This document shows, in pieces, positions 8,548 through 16,620 of a DNA stretch of 64,000 bases. This DNA is from Pantoea sp. Cy-639 (GTDB lineage: Bacteria; Pseudomonadota; Gammaproteobacteria; Pseudomonadales; Pseudomonadaceae). The DNA lies in assembly GCF_011752525.1 (NCBI RefSeq), contig NZ_VWXI01000001.1, forward strand, positions 62,001 through 126,000, given 5' to 3'. Position numbers and translations under genes: made by a program. The notes beneath the pieces are model-generated. The model was not told the origin of the DNA. It made no database searches and saw only the letters and a list, made by a program, of their open reading frames with translations. The number at the start of each line of letters is the position of its first letter. Within the stretch, counting starts at the first letter, position 1.

Positions 8548-9474
8548 ATGCACCAGCCCCTGGTTTTCATCGATGGCGACCAAGGCACCACCGGCCTGCA
8601 GATCCATGCCCGCCTGCACGGTCGTCAGGGCCTGCGCCTGCTCACCCTGCCCGAGGCCGAGCGCAAGGATCCGGCACGCCGCGCCGAGGCCATCAACAGC
8701 GCCGACATCGCCCTGCTCTGCCTGCCGGACGCCGCCGCCCGCGAGGCGGTGGCGACGATCCGCAACCCGGCCGTGCGGGTGATCGACGCCAGCTCCGCCC
8801 ACCGCACCACGCCGGGCTGGGTGTATGGCCTGCCGGAGCTGGACGAGCAGCAAGCCGAACGTATCGCCCGGGCCACCCGGATCAGCAACCCTGGTTGCTA
8901 CCCCACCGGCGCCATCGCCCTGCTGCGCCCATTGGTCAAGGCTGGCCTGCTGCCGGCGGACTACCCGTTGGGCATCCATGCCATCTCCGGCTACTCCGGT
9001 GGCGGCCGGGCCGCCGTCGAACGCCATGAACAGCGCCGCGACGATTATCTGCCGACCCTGCAGCTGTATGGCCTGGAGCTGGCCCACAAGCATGTGCCGG
9101 AGATCCAGCAGCACGCCGGGCTCAGCGCGCGGCCTGTGTTCGTGCCGGGCTATGGCGACTACCGCCAGGGCATCGTGCTGAGCATTCCCCTGCAACTGCG
9201 CCTGCTGCCAGGCGTCAGCGCCGAACAGTTGCAAGCCTGCCTGGAGCAGCATTACCAGGGGGCCCGTCATGTACAGGTGATGCCGCTGCACCAGCAAGGC
9301 CCGGCGACGGCACTGGACCCGCAGGCATTGAACGACAGCAACGACCTGCGCCTGGCCCTCTACGCCAATCCCGAGCATGGGCAGGTGCTGCTGACGGCGG
9401 TGTTCGACAACCTGGGCAAGGGCGCCTCGGGAGCTGCGGTGCAGAACCTCGACCTGGTCCTCGCCGCCCTGTAG
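8548..9474 (+). CDS. argC: N-acetyl-gamma-glutamyl-phosphate reductase, short (ArgC type 2) form
   Basis: A 308-residue protein starting [20 protein letters not shown]. The glycine-rich NADP site ([11 protein letters not shown]) is at the N-terminus. [17 protein letters not shown] holds the active-site cysteine that forms the thioester with the acyl phosphate. The domain continues with [12 protein letters not shown] and ends with [15 protein letters not shown]. The type-2 enzyme (about 310 residues) is distinct from the ~345-residue ArgC1. ArgC reduces N-acetylglutamyl-5-phosphate in arginine synthesis. The LysR gene divergent from it is unusual for housekeeping argC and suggests a second, specially regulated copy. 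I prefer ATG 8548 (GGA 7 bases upstream); an in-frame ATG at 8536 and TTG at 8530 are alternatives. Confidence 0.85.
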   Translation: MHQPLVFIDGDQGTTGLQIHARLHGRQGLRLLTLPEAERKDPARRAEAINSADIALLCLPDAAAREAVATIRNPAVRVIDASSAHRTTPGWVYGLPELDEQQAERIARATRISNPGCYPTGAIALLRPLVKAGLLPADYPLGIHAISGYSGGGRAAVERHEQRRDDYLPTLQLYGLELAHKHVPEIQQHAGLSARPVFVPGYGDYRQGIVLSIPLQLRLLPGVSAEQLQACLEQHYQGARHVQVMPLHQQGPATALDPQALNDSNDLRLALYANPEHGQVLLTAVFDNLGKGASGAAVQNLDLVLAAL

Positions 9475-9558
9475 ACCCCACGGCGAATGCCCCACATCGA
9501 CACCACACTGCGGGTAGAATGGCCGCTCCCCCATGTTGTACCCGGAGTGCTACCCGCG

Positions 9559-10245
9559 ATGTTCATCCTCCGCCGCCTCGACGGCGTGCCACCCGAATCC
9601 TTCCAGAGCCAGATCCGCCAGTTGGTGATCGACCATGTCGGCCAGCTCAGCAGCGTCGCCATCAGCACCGACAATCCGCTCTATCCGCTGTACCAGTACG
9701 GCGTGGGCCTGGAAGTGCACCAGTACCTGATGGCCCTGGACGGCACCCGCGGCCTGGGAGTGGAACTGACCCTGGCCCTGGACGCCGACGCCCCGGACCG
9801 CTTGCTCGGCTTCGCCCTGGCGCTGCCGGCCCAGGACGATCCACAGGCCTGCGCCCTGGCGTTCCTGGCCGTGGATCCCGGCCATCGGCGACAAGGCATC
9901 GCCCGTGGCCTGCTAAATGACCTGCGGGGTCGCTACGACTGTGTCGAACTCAGCGCATTCCCAGTCCAGGTGCCGTGGTTCGAGGCCATGGGCCTGCAGG
10001 TGGTGGCCAGCGCCGGGCCGCAGGTGCTGATGAGCAGCACCGGGCGTGCCAGCGGGGCCCTGATCGGCCGGCTGGATATCGCGCCGATCTACCAGACCGT
10101 CGAAGTCATGCAGATCCATGCCTATCTGCTCAAGCAGCACGGCGAAGAGGCGATGACCGAAGCGGAACAGTTGCGCGATGAGCGCCTGGACGCCCTGGCA
10201 GAAGAAGCCCAGGCCTGCGCAAGGCAACGCCTGGTCCGGCATTGA
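9559..10245 (+). CDS. GNAT-family N-acetyltransferase
   Basis: A 228-residue protein starting MFILRRLDGVPPESFQSQIR. The acetyl-CoA-binding motif A is clear at residues ~110-130: ALAFLAVDPGHRRQGIARGLL, with the R/Q-x-x-G-x-A signature. An N-terminal part of ~100 residues precedes it and a charged C-terminal helix (~200-228) follows. The target of acetylation cannot be told. The start at 9559 is favoured by GGAG 12 bases upstream; the open frame extends to 9487 but that part resembles intergenic DNA. It lies 84 bases behind the argC-type gene on the same strand; cotranscription is possible. Confidence 0.8.
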   Translation: MFILRRLDGVPPESFQSQIRQLVIDHVGQLSSVAISTDNPLYPLYQYGVGLEVHQYLMALDGTRGLGVELTLALDADAPDRLLGFALALPAQDDPQACALAFLAVDPGHRRQGIARGLLNDLRGRYDCVELSAFPVQVPWFEAMGLQVVASAGPQVLMSSTGRASGALIGRLDIAPIYQTVEVMQIHAYLLKQHGEEAMTEAEQLRDERLDALAEEAQACARQRLVRH

Positions 10246-10269
10246 AGATAACCGCTGCTCGCTGGCTTT

Positions 10270-10307
10270 GCCGGCGCCTACCGTGCCCGAGGCCTGTAGG
10301 CGCCGGC
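10270..10307. repeat. REP-type hairpin
   Basis: GCCGGCGCCTAC (10270-10281) and its exact complement GTAGGCGCCGGC (10296-10307) form a 12-bp stem with a 14-base loop. Extra GGC/GCC complementarity lies outside. Pseudomonas genomes carry many such repetitive extragenic palindromes with GTAGGCGCCGGC cores. It lies between the convergent GNAT and permease genes and may also end both transcripts. Confidence 0.65.
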
Positions 10308-10353
10308 CTGGCTGGCGAACCAGGCGACACGGTGGTGAATAGACGCATGCCCT

Positions 10354-11109
10354 TCAGGCATGCACCCAGCGCCGATGCAGCCCACGCGCCAGGGCATCGA
10401 GCATGAAGCCCAGCACGCCGATCAGCAGCACCATCGCCATCAGTTCGGAGTACGCCAGGCGATCGCGGGTGTCGAGAATGAAGTACCCCAGGCCCGCACT
10501 GACCCCGAGCATCTCGCACGGCACCAGCACGATCCACAAGATACCGATGGCCAGGCGAACCCCGGTCAGCACATGACCGATCACCCCGGGCACGATCACC
10601 TTGCACAGTGTCTCCCAGCGCGTGGCGCTCAGGCTGCGGGACAACTGCAACCAGCGCGGATCGAGCTGGCGCACCCCGGCAGCGGTATTGAGCAGGATCG
10701 GCCACAACGCCGCGAACGCCAGCAGGAAGTAGATCGGTTGGTCGCCCACCCCCATCAGCATCACCACCACCGGCATCCACGACAGCGGCGAGATCATCCG
10801 CAGGAACTGGAACGCCGGCGTGGTCGCCGCTTCCAGATGCCGATAGCTGCCCACCAGCAGGCCCAGCGGCACACCAATCAGCAACGCCAGCAGCAGGCCG
10901 ACCAGGATGCGCTTGAGGCTCACCCAGATATGCCCGTACACCTCGCCCTGCCCCAGCAACTGCACCAGGCTCTCCAGCGTGGCCTGGGGCGAAAAGCGCG
11001 CCGACAGGCCGTCGGCCGCGCCAAACACCTGCACCCCGGCCCACCACAACAACAGCAGCGCCGCCAGGCCAGCCAGGCCCAGGGCGCCATGCACGACATG
11101 CCCACGCAT
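10354..11109 (-). CDS. ABC transporter permease (SsuC/NrtB type)
   Basis: A 251-residue inner-membrane protein with about six helices. The cytoplasmic coupling motif reads TRWETLCKVIVPGVIGHVLTGVR, fitting the EAA consensus (EAA---G---------I-LP). The C-terminal IGVLGFMLDALARGLHRRW is typical of the nitrate/sulfonate/taurine permease family. Its ATG overlaps the stop of the binding-protein gene (TGATG at 11107-11111), so the two are translationally coupled. It is the last gene of the five-gene operon that begins at 14791. Substrate unknown. Confidence 0.88.
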   Translation of the reverse strand: MRGHVVHGALGLAGLAALLLLWWAGVQVFGAADGLSARFSPQATLESLVQLLGQGEVYGHIWVSLKRILVGLLLALLIGVPLGLLVGSYRHLEAATTPAFQFLRMISPLSWMPVVVMLMGVGDQPIYFLLAFAALWPILLNTAAGVRQLDPRWLQLSRSLSATRWETLCKVIVPGVIGHVLTGVRLAIGILWIVLVPCEMLGVSAGLGYFILDTRDRLAYSELMAMVLLIGVLGFMLDALARGLHRRWVHA

Positions 11110-12314
11110 CAGACCGCGAACTCCTCGCTACGCTGGAAGTTCTCGGCAATGCCGAATGTCGCCGGGCCGCCCACGGCGGCAATGGCGTTACGCACGAAGC
11201 GATCGTCGACCAGGTCGCGGGCGGCATGCGCCGGATCAAGCTCGGCGAGAAAGCCCTTGTCGCCCTCGATCAGGGTGTTCTTCAGGCGCTTGACCAGTTC
11301 CTCGGTATAGCTGGGGAACGGGTACGGCTGGAAGTCGATGCGCTTCTCGTCCCATTGCTGGTGCTGGATCGCCCCGCTGGCGATGTAGCCGGCGCGGTCC
11401 TCGGCAGTGGGCGCCAGGACCTTGCCCAGCACCGCCGGATCGTGCGGGGTGTATTTGTTGGGGCCAGCCTTGGACAGCAGCGCGGCGGCCTCGGCGCGAT
11501 GCTCGCGGGTCCATTGCTGGGCCTTGACGATGGCATTGACCACCTTCTGCGACCAATCCGGACGGTTGTTCAGGTCGTGCTCGTGCATGAACACCACGCA
11601 ACAGGCATGGTTGCGCCACACGTCGCCGGTGAAGCGCTGCACGCGGCCAACCTTGAGGTTCTCGGCCAGGGCGTTGAACGGCTCGGCGACGATGTAACCG
11701 GCGATACGCTTGCTGGCCAGGGCCGGCGGCATGTCCGACGGCGGCAGCACCAGCAGGTTGACCTCGTTGGCCGCCAGCGCGGCGCTGGCCGGCTTCGACA
11801 CCGGGGTCAGACCGTTATCGTTGAGCATCTGCTGCAGCACCACGTTGTGGATCGAGTACCAGAACGGAATCGCCACGGTCTTGCCGCCGAGCTGTTTCAT
11901 TTCGGTGATGTCCGGCGCCACGGTCAGGCCCGAGCCGCCGACATGGTTCCAGGCCACCACCTTGGCCGGCACCTTGCTGCCATAGCGGGCCCACACGGTC
12001 ATCGGCGACAGCAAGTGGATGACGTTGACCTGGCCGGAGATGAACGCCTCGATCACCTGCGCCCAACTGCGCAGCAGTACCGGGCGCTCGGCCTTGATGC
12101 CCTCGGCCTCGAACAGGCCGTTGTTGTGCGCCACCAGCAACGGCGTGGCGTCGGTGATCGGCAGGTAGCCGATACGCACCGGCGCGTCCGGTTCGGCGGC
12201 AGCACGTGCCTGCAGGCTCGACAGCAGCGGCACCGCGCCGGCGGCAGTGAGCATCGCGCTCAGCTTGAGAAAGTCGCGACGAGACGTCGAGGAACAGCAG
12301 TCATCCATGCACAT
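11109..12314 (-). CDS. ABC transporter substrate-binding protein (NrtA/SsuA-like), Tat-exported
   Basis: A 401-residue protein whose N-terminus MCMDDCCSSTSRRDFLKLS has a twin-arginine signal (SRRDFLK) before a hydrophobic stretch and ALA-type cleavage site near RAAAEPD. The mature part begins VRIGYLPITDATPLLVAHNN, the start of NMT1/NrtA-type periplasmic binding proteins, and keeps the GKTVAIPFWYSIHNV segment. The family binds nitrate, sulfonates, bicarbonate or pyrimidine precursors. ATG 12314 has GGAGG six bases upstream; it overlaps the ATPase gene by 14 bases. The cysteines before the signal (MCMDDCC) are odd for a Tat substrate; an ATG two codons later is possible. Confidence 0.86.
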   Translation of the reverse strand: MCMDDCCSSTSRRDFLKLSAMLTAAGAVPLLSSLQARAAAEPDAPVRIGYLPITDATPLLVAHNNGLFEAEGIKAERPVLLRSWAQVIEAFISGQVNVIHLLSPMTVWARYGSKVPAKVVAWNHVGGSGLTVAPDITEMKQLGGKTVAIPFWYSIHNVVLQQMLNDNGLTPVSKPASAALAANEVNLLVLPPSDMPPALASKRIAGYIVAEPFNALAENLKVGRVQRFTGDVWRNHACCVVFMHEHDLNNRPDWSQKVVNAIVKAQQWTREHRAEAAALLSKAGPNKYTPHDPAVLGKVLAPTAEDRAGYIASGAIQHQQWDEKRIDFQPYPFPSYTEELVKRLKNTLIEGDKGFLAELDPAHAARDLVDDRFVRNAIAAVGGPATFGIAENFQRSEEFAV

Positions 12315-13122
12315 GGACAGCCTCCGAGGGCAAGGGAGAAGAAGTAGGTTCGGCTGTGCGGCTTGCCCGCCGTAGGGTCTTGAGAATCTCGATGCGCAGC
12401 GCACCCAGCTCCTCGACCCGCTGCGCCCGAGGCTGCGGCAGGTCGATGTGCCACTGGCCGAGGGTGCGCGCCGGGTGGTTGCCCAGTAGCAGCACGCGAT
12501 CGGACAGCAGCAGGGCTTCGTCGATATCGTGGGTGATCAGCAGCGCAGCGGTGTTGTGGGTGGCGATCAGTTGCAGCAGCAACTGCTGCATGTCGGCACG
12601 GGTCACTTCGTCCAGCGCACCGAACGGTTCGTCGAGCAGCAGCACCTCGGGCTGGCGGGCCAGGCAGCGGGCCAGCGCGGTGCGTTGGGCCATGCCGCCG
12701 GACAACTGCGCCGGATACTGGCCACGGGCATGGGCCAGGCCCACCGCCTCGATGGCATGGTCGATCCGTGCGCGCCGCTCGCTGGCCGCCAGCTTGGGCT
12801 GGCGGGCGAAGTCGAGGCCGAAGGCGACATTTTTCTCCAGGCTCAGCCAGGGCAGCAGGCTTGGGTCCTGGAACGCCACCGCCAGGCGCGGATGCGGCCC
12901 CTGCAGCGGCTCGCCATGCAAGCGCACACTGCCGCCACGGGGCTGCTGCAGGCCGGCCAGCACCCGCAGCAGACTCGACTTGCCGACCCCGCTGGGGCCG
13001 AGGATGGTCACCACCTCACCCGGCGCCAGGCGCAGGTCGAAGGTCTCCAGAACGGCCTGCCAGCCCCCCTCGCGGGGGTAGCCCAGGCTGATGTCGCAGG
13101 CTTCGAGCAACACGTCGGTCAT
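12301..13122 (-). CDS. ABC transporter ATPase (SsuB/NrtD/TauB type)
   Basis: A 273-residue ATP-binding subunit. Walker A GPSGVGKSS, signature LSGGMAQRT, Walker B VLLLDEPFGALD and the switch histidine in LLITHDIDEAL all agree with the family that drives nitrate, sulfonate and taurine importers. The start ATG overlaps the stop of the flavoprotein gene by four bases (ATGA) and its own end overlaps the binding-protein start by 14 bases, proof of a tight operon. The C-terminal ~30 residues extend beyond the usual SsuB length, with no recognised domain. Confidence 0.9.
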   Translation of the reverse strand: MTDVLLEACDISLGYPREGGWQAVLETFDLRLAPGEVVTILGPSGVGKSSLLRVLAGLQQPRGGSVRLHGEPLQGPHPRLAVAFQDPSLLPWLSLEKNVAFGLDFARQPKLAASERRARIDHAIEAVGLAHARGQYPAQLSGGMAQRTALARCLARQPEVLLLDEPFGALDEVTRADMQQLLLQLIATHNTAALLITHDIDEALLLSDRVLLLGNHPARTLGQWHIDLPQPRAQRVEELGALRIEILKTLRRASRTAEPTSSPLPSEAVHVHG

Positions 13123-14183
13123 GCAGTGGCCGCCTGGCGTTGCAGCTCGGCGCGCAGTTGCACCAGGCTCGGGGTGACGATCGGCACGAACGCCGACTCA
13201 CGCCAGCGACGAGCGAAGCCTTCGCCGTAGGCGGTCAGGTAGGCCTTGCCACCGCTGGCCTGCAGCTCGAGCTGCACAGCATCGGCGGCACTTTCGGCGA
13301 GGGTGATGCGCAGCTTGAACAGAGCAGCCGGCTGCTTGAGGAAACGGCCGTCGAGCAGGCCCTGCTTGAGCTCGCCAACGGTGTTTTCCAGACGCTCCTT
13401 GAGCACCTGGCGCGCCTCTTCGAGGAACGAACCACGGCCTTGCAGGTGCTCCTGCGCCTCGTCCAGCGCACGCCGGGCCAGGCCGATGGCCATGCCGCAT
13501 TGCAGCCCCAGAAACGCCGGGCGCACCTGGGGCAGGAACTCACGGGCGTTGTCGTGCAACAACCAGCCGCGGGCCAACGGTACCTGGTGGAACGCCAGTG
13601 CCGCGGTGTTGCTCGATTGCAGCCCCATCAGCTGCAGGTCGTCGGAGCGCTCCAGCCCCTGGGCGGTGGACGGGATGGCGACCACGAACGGCGCACCGCC
13701 AGTGTCGTCCTCGATGGCCGCGGCCACCACGAAGCCGCTCTTGCGCAGGTTGGTCACCCAATGCAGGCGGCCTTCCAGGTTCCAGCCGTCGCTCGCCGGA
13801 CGGCCACGGACTTGCAAGGCCTCGATGCCAGAGAGGAACTTCATGGCATTGGACAGCCCAGTGGCGCCAGCCAGCTCGCCCTTGAGCAGCCCGGGCATCA
13901 GTTGCTCGCGCAGGGCCTGGTTGGGGCTGTGCAACAGGTATTCGATGAAGGCGCGCTGGCCCCAGCAGACGAAGGCTGCCGCCAACGAGCGACTGGCAAT
14001 GGCGGCGATGGCCTCGACCGCGTCGCTGACCTCGCCACCCGAGCCGCCCAGGGCCGGATCGACGCCAACCCGCAGCAACTGCGACTCGGCGATGTGCGCC
14101 AGCACCAGGTGCGGCTCGCACTGGCCTTGGTCAATGGCCTCGGCATTGGCGTCCAGCCATTGACGAAAAGCACAATCAAGCAT
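13119..14183 (-). CDS. acyl-CoA dehydrogenase-like flavoprotein
   Basis: A 354-residue protein of the acyl-CoA dehydrogenase superfamily. The N-terminal helical domain has LLRVGVDPALGGSGGEVSDAVEAIAAIA; the middle strand domain has GATGLSNAMKF and WNLEGRLHWVTN; the C-terminal helices resemble the SfnB/DszC branch. That branch includes reduced-flavin monooxygenases and desulfurising enzymes, not only beta-oxidation dehydrogenases. The usual catalytic glutamate near the C-terminus is not evident to me. A strong GGAGT precedes ATG 14183. Being cotranscribed with a sulfonate/nitrate-type importer, it may release sulfur or nitrogen from the imported compound, but this is inference. Confidence 0.75.
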   Translation of the reverse strand: MLDCAFRQWLDANAEAIDQGQCEPHLVLAHIAESQLLRVGVDPALGGSGGEVSDAVEAIAAIASRSLAAAFVCWGQRAFIEYLLHSPNQALREQLMPGLLKGELAGATGLSNAMKFLSGIEALQVRGRPASDGWNLEGRLHWVTNLRKSGFVVAAAIEDDTGGAPFVVAIPSTAQGLERSDDLQLMGLQSSNTAALAFHQVPLARGWLLHDNAREFLPQVRPAFLGLQCGMAIGLARRALDEAQEHLQGRGSFLEEARQVLKERLENTVGELKQGLLDGRFLKQPAALFKLRITLAESAADAVQLELQASGGKAYLTAYGEGFARRWRESAFVPIVTPSLVQLRAELQRQAATA

Positions 14184-14230
14184 GTCCCTACTCCTTTTGA
14201 AACGCCGGTCACGCCGGCATCGGGCCTCGA

Positions 14231-14791
14231 TTACGCCGAAGGCTGCCAGCGGTATTTGCTCAGTTCGTCGTTGAGTGGCGTCTGGGCGAACACATTAGCA
14301 AAGTTGCACAGGGTAGCGAGACTGACACCGAGAATCACTTCCAGCGCGTTGCCCTCGGTGAAACCGGCATCACGCAAAGCCTGGTAGGTAGCCTCAGAGA
14401 CATTGCCACGGGTGGCGATCACTTCGCGGGTGAAGGCAGCGAGGGTTTCATAGCGGGCATCGGGCAATTCGCCACGGGCGCGCAAGGCATCGACCACTTC
14501 CTGGGGCAGCTTGGCCTTGTTCAACGCCACGGCGGTGTGGCCGGCCACGCAGAAGTCGCAGCCATGCTGGGTGGCGGCGATCAGTTGCACCACTTCACGC
14601 TCGGCCAGGGTCAGCTCGGACTTGCCGTTGAGCGCCGATACGGTGACATAGGTTTCCAGCGCGGCCGGGGCGTTGGCCAGGATGCCCAGCAGGTTGGGAA
14701 TGAAACCGGAGTTCTTCTGGGCGTTCTCGAGGAACGGACGTGCGGCTTCTGGAGCGGTTTGCAGACTGTGTAGAGTAATGCGCGCGGACAT
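14231..14791 (-). CDS. AhpD-like / carboxymuconolactone decarboxylase family protein
   Basis: A 186-residue all-helical protein. It holds the AhpD signature QHGCDFCVAGHTAVAL with the redox pair C78-x-x-C81 and H85, which in AhpD gives peroxidase-linked disulfide reductase activity. Surrounding parts (FIPNLLGILANAP; LTLAEREVVQL; LATLCNFANVFAQTPLNDEL) match the peroxidase-related subgroup. The first gene of the operon: 47 bases ahead of the flavoprotein gene, divergent from the AraC gene. GGAG precedes ATG 14791; an upstream in-frame ATG at 14890 was rejected because the family begins here. It may supply reducing equivalents or guard against peroxide made by the flavoprotein. Confidence 0.85.
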   Translation of the reverse strand: MSARITLHSLQTAPEAARPFLENAQKNSGFIPNLLGILANAPAALETYVTVSALNGKSELTLAEREVVQLIAATQHGCDFCVAGHTAVALNKAKLPQEVVDALRARGELPDARYETLAAFTREVIATRGNVSEATYQALRDAGFTEGNALEVILGVSLATLCNFANVFAQTPLNDELSKYRWQPSA

Positions 14792-14893
14792 GGAGTGGTC
14801 TCCTTTGATATAGATCGCTACAGTCTGTTGGTTATAAGAAGTAGCATCCATATTCATCAGTCGCCTTTCCTTGCTCCAGAGTCTTTGCATTAG

Positions 14894-15811
14894 ATGATTT
14901 CATCCAGCCATCTCGTCGATTGGTTATTAGAGGGCCTGGAGCTCGACGCCAGCCTGTTCCACGTCGGCCGCTACTGCGGGGGCTGGCACGCCAGCACCCA
15001 AGGCATGGGGCGGGCCAGCTTCCACCTGGTGGTGCAAGGGCATTGCTGGCTGCATGTCGATGGCCGGGCCGAGCCGGTGCGCCTGGCGTGTGGCGACGCG
15101 GTGTTCCTGCTGCGCGACCTGGCCTACCGCCTGTCCGGCGACCAGGATGCGGCCGATGCCTGCGCCCAGCCGCGCCAGCCGATGCAGGCGCTGGACGTCG
15201 AGGCCGGCGATGGCGTGGGCCTGGTCTGCGGTTTCTTCCACTTCCAGTCGGGGCTGTCGTCACTGATCGTCGAGGGGCTGGCAGACTTCATCCTGCTGCG
15301 CGCCGAAGACCCCGAAGGCAGCGCGGCACGGGCATTGTTCGAGCTGATCCTGGCCGAGTGCCGGCGCACCCCGCAGCCCTCGCAGACGCTGCTGGAGCGC
15401 CTCACCCACCTGTTGTTCCTTTATGTGCTGCGCCAGCAAGTGCACGAAGGGCAATCCCTCGGTGGACTGGTGGCCCTGGCCCGGCAGCCAGCCTTCGCCG
15501 GGCTGCTCGAAAGGCTGATCGACGAGCCTGGCCAGCCCTGGACCCTGGAACACATGGCGGCCTGCACCGGGCTGTCGCGCTCGGCATTCTTCAAGCGCTT
15601 CAACGAACTGGCCGGGCAGTCGCCGGGGCAGGTGCTGCTGGCGCTGCGCATGCGCCATGCCAGCCAGTTGCTCAAGGCAGGCAACACCGTCGAGCAGGTG
15701 GGGGCGCAGGTGGGCTACCAATCGGTGGCCGCGTTCACCCGGGCGTTCGCCAAGGCCATGGGCGTGCAGCCGGGGGCTTATCGCAAGCAACATGAAGGTC
15801 GCCAGGCCTGA
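14894..15811 (+). CDS. AraC-family regulator with N-terminal cupin
   Basis: A 305-residue regulator. Residues ~1-180 form a cupin-type sensor (FHLVVQGHCWLHVDG, ACGDAVFLLRDLAYRL, GLVCGFFHFQ). Residues ~200-300 form the double helix-turn-helix of AraC proteins (WTLEHMAACTGLSRSAFFKRF and VEQVGAQVGYQSVAAFTRAF). The order and the PW.. start of the HTH domain are typical of the Cupin_6 group in proteobacteria. It is divergent from the AhpD-flavoprotein-ABC operon across 102 bases and is the obvious candidate to activate it. From memory and unverified, P. aeruginosa has a similar gene order around PA2327-PA2332. Confidence 0.9.
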   Translation: MISSSHLVDWLLEGLELDASLFHVGRYCGGWHASTQGMGRASFHLVVQGHCWLHVDGRAEPVRLACGDAVFLLRDLAYRLSGDQDAADACAQPRQPMQALDVEAGDGVGLVCGFFHFQSGLSSLIVEGLADFILLRAEDPEGSAARALFELILAECRRTPQPSQTLLERLTHLLFLYVLRQQVHEGQSLGGLVALARQPAFAGLLERLIDEPGQPWTLEHMAACTGLSRSAFFKRFNELAGQSPGQVLLALRMRHASQLLKAGNTVEQVGAQVGYQSVAAFTRAFAKAMGVQPGAYRKQHEGRQA

Positions 15812-15820
15812 ACGCAGGCG

Positions 15821-16360
15821 CTATTCCTGACGTAGCGGAATATCCCCGGCGCCCTTCCCTTCCCGGCGCTCGCCCATCCAGTCGTTGACCTTCTGCCCGA
15901 ACTCGGCCGGTGCCTTGCGCCCGAAGCGCCGCGCCAGGTCGAGGATGGTCTGCTGGGCCAAGGCCTCTTCCATGCGTTTCTGCGCCCCCAGCATCACCGC
16001 ATGGATCGCGCAGGTGCCCTCGGTCGCCCACCCCGGCGCCGAGCCCTCGAACACCGCGCAACGCTCGCGGATCTCGCGGCAGTCGAAGATCTTCTTCGGT
16101 CCGTCGATAGCGGTGACGATGTCCAGCACGGTGATCTCGTCCGACGGCCGGGCCAGGCGGAAACCACCCCGTACGCCTTCGGTGGCCACTACCAGGCCGG
16201 CGCGGGCGAGCTTGGTGAAGACCTTGGCCAGGTACTCCTGGGGCACGCCCTGCAACTCGGCCAGATCGCGCACGCTGGACTCGCGGCTATCGCCACGCTC
16301 GTCGACCAGGAACAACAGGCAGTGGATGCCGTACTCGACGCCGGCACTGTAAAGCGACAT
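15821..16360 (-). CDS. Rrf2-family regulator with three cysteines (probable Fe-S sensor)
   Basis: A 179-residue protein starting MSLYSAGVEYGIHCLLFLVD. The Rrf2 winged helix is at residues ~1-70 (LAELQGVPQEYLAKVFTKLARAGLV, GVRGGFRLARP). Three cysteines in the right window, C94, C101 and C117 (DCREIRERC..GTC), match the cluster ligands of IscR, NsrR and RirA, so it probably senses oxidative, nitrosative or iron signals through an Fe-S cluster. GGAGA precedes ATG 16360. It is divergent from an NADH dehydrogenase-like gene; an inverted repeat lies in the 260 bp between. C-terminal extension after residue 140 is of unknown role. Confidence 0.88.
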   Translation of the reverse strand: MSLYSAGVEYGIHCLLFLVDERGDSRESSVRDLAELQGVPQEYLAKVFTKLARAGLVVATEGVRGGFRLARPSDEITVLDIVTAIDGPKKIFDCREIRERCAVFEGSAPGWATEGTCAIHAVMLGAQKRMEEALAQQTILDLARRFGRKAPAEFGQKVNDWMGERREGKGAGDIPLRQE

Positions 16361-16526
16361 ATCAATCTCCGACCTAATTTGTCGCAAATAGTACGCCTCT
16401 GCGCGCTGCCAGGCAAAGTGCCTTGATGCCGCCCATCGATTATCAACCACCCCTAATCCCTTTATCCATGCAGCTTTGCCAGCCCTTAACCGAGACCTGG
16501 AGAGGCCTGTGGTGAAAAAACCGCTT

Positions 16527-16567
16527 GCCGAATATAACTACGACCAATAAAGTCGCAGTTATTCGGC
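16527..16567. promoter_or_regulatory. imperfect inverted repeat upstream of the NDH-2-like gene
   Basis: GCCGAATATAACTACGAC (16527-16544) and GTCGCAGTTATTCGGC (16552-16567) are complementary except for a two-base bulge and one mismatch, separated by CAATAAA. This AT-rich symmetric element lies 54 bases before the flavoprotein start and within the Rrf2 divergent region. It may be the Rrf2 operator or a leader hairpin. Symmetry is seen; function is inferred. Confidence 0.4.
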
Positions 16568-16620
16568 TGCAGGCCAACACCGCGCCGAAGCCCTTTCCCC
16601 CACCTTGCGGAGCATCCTCC

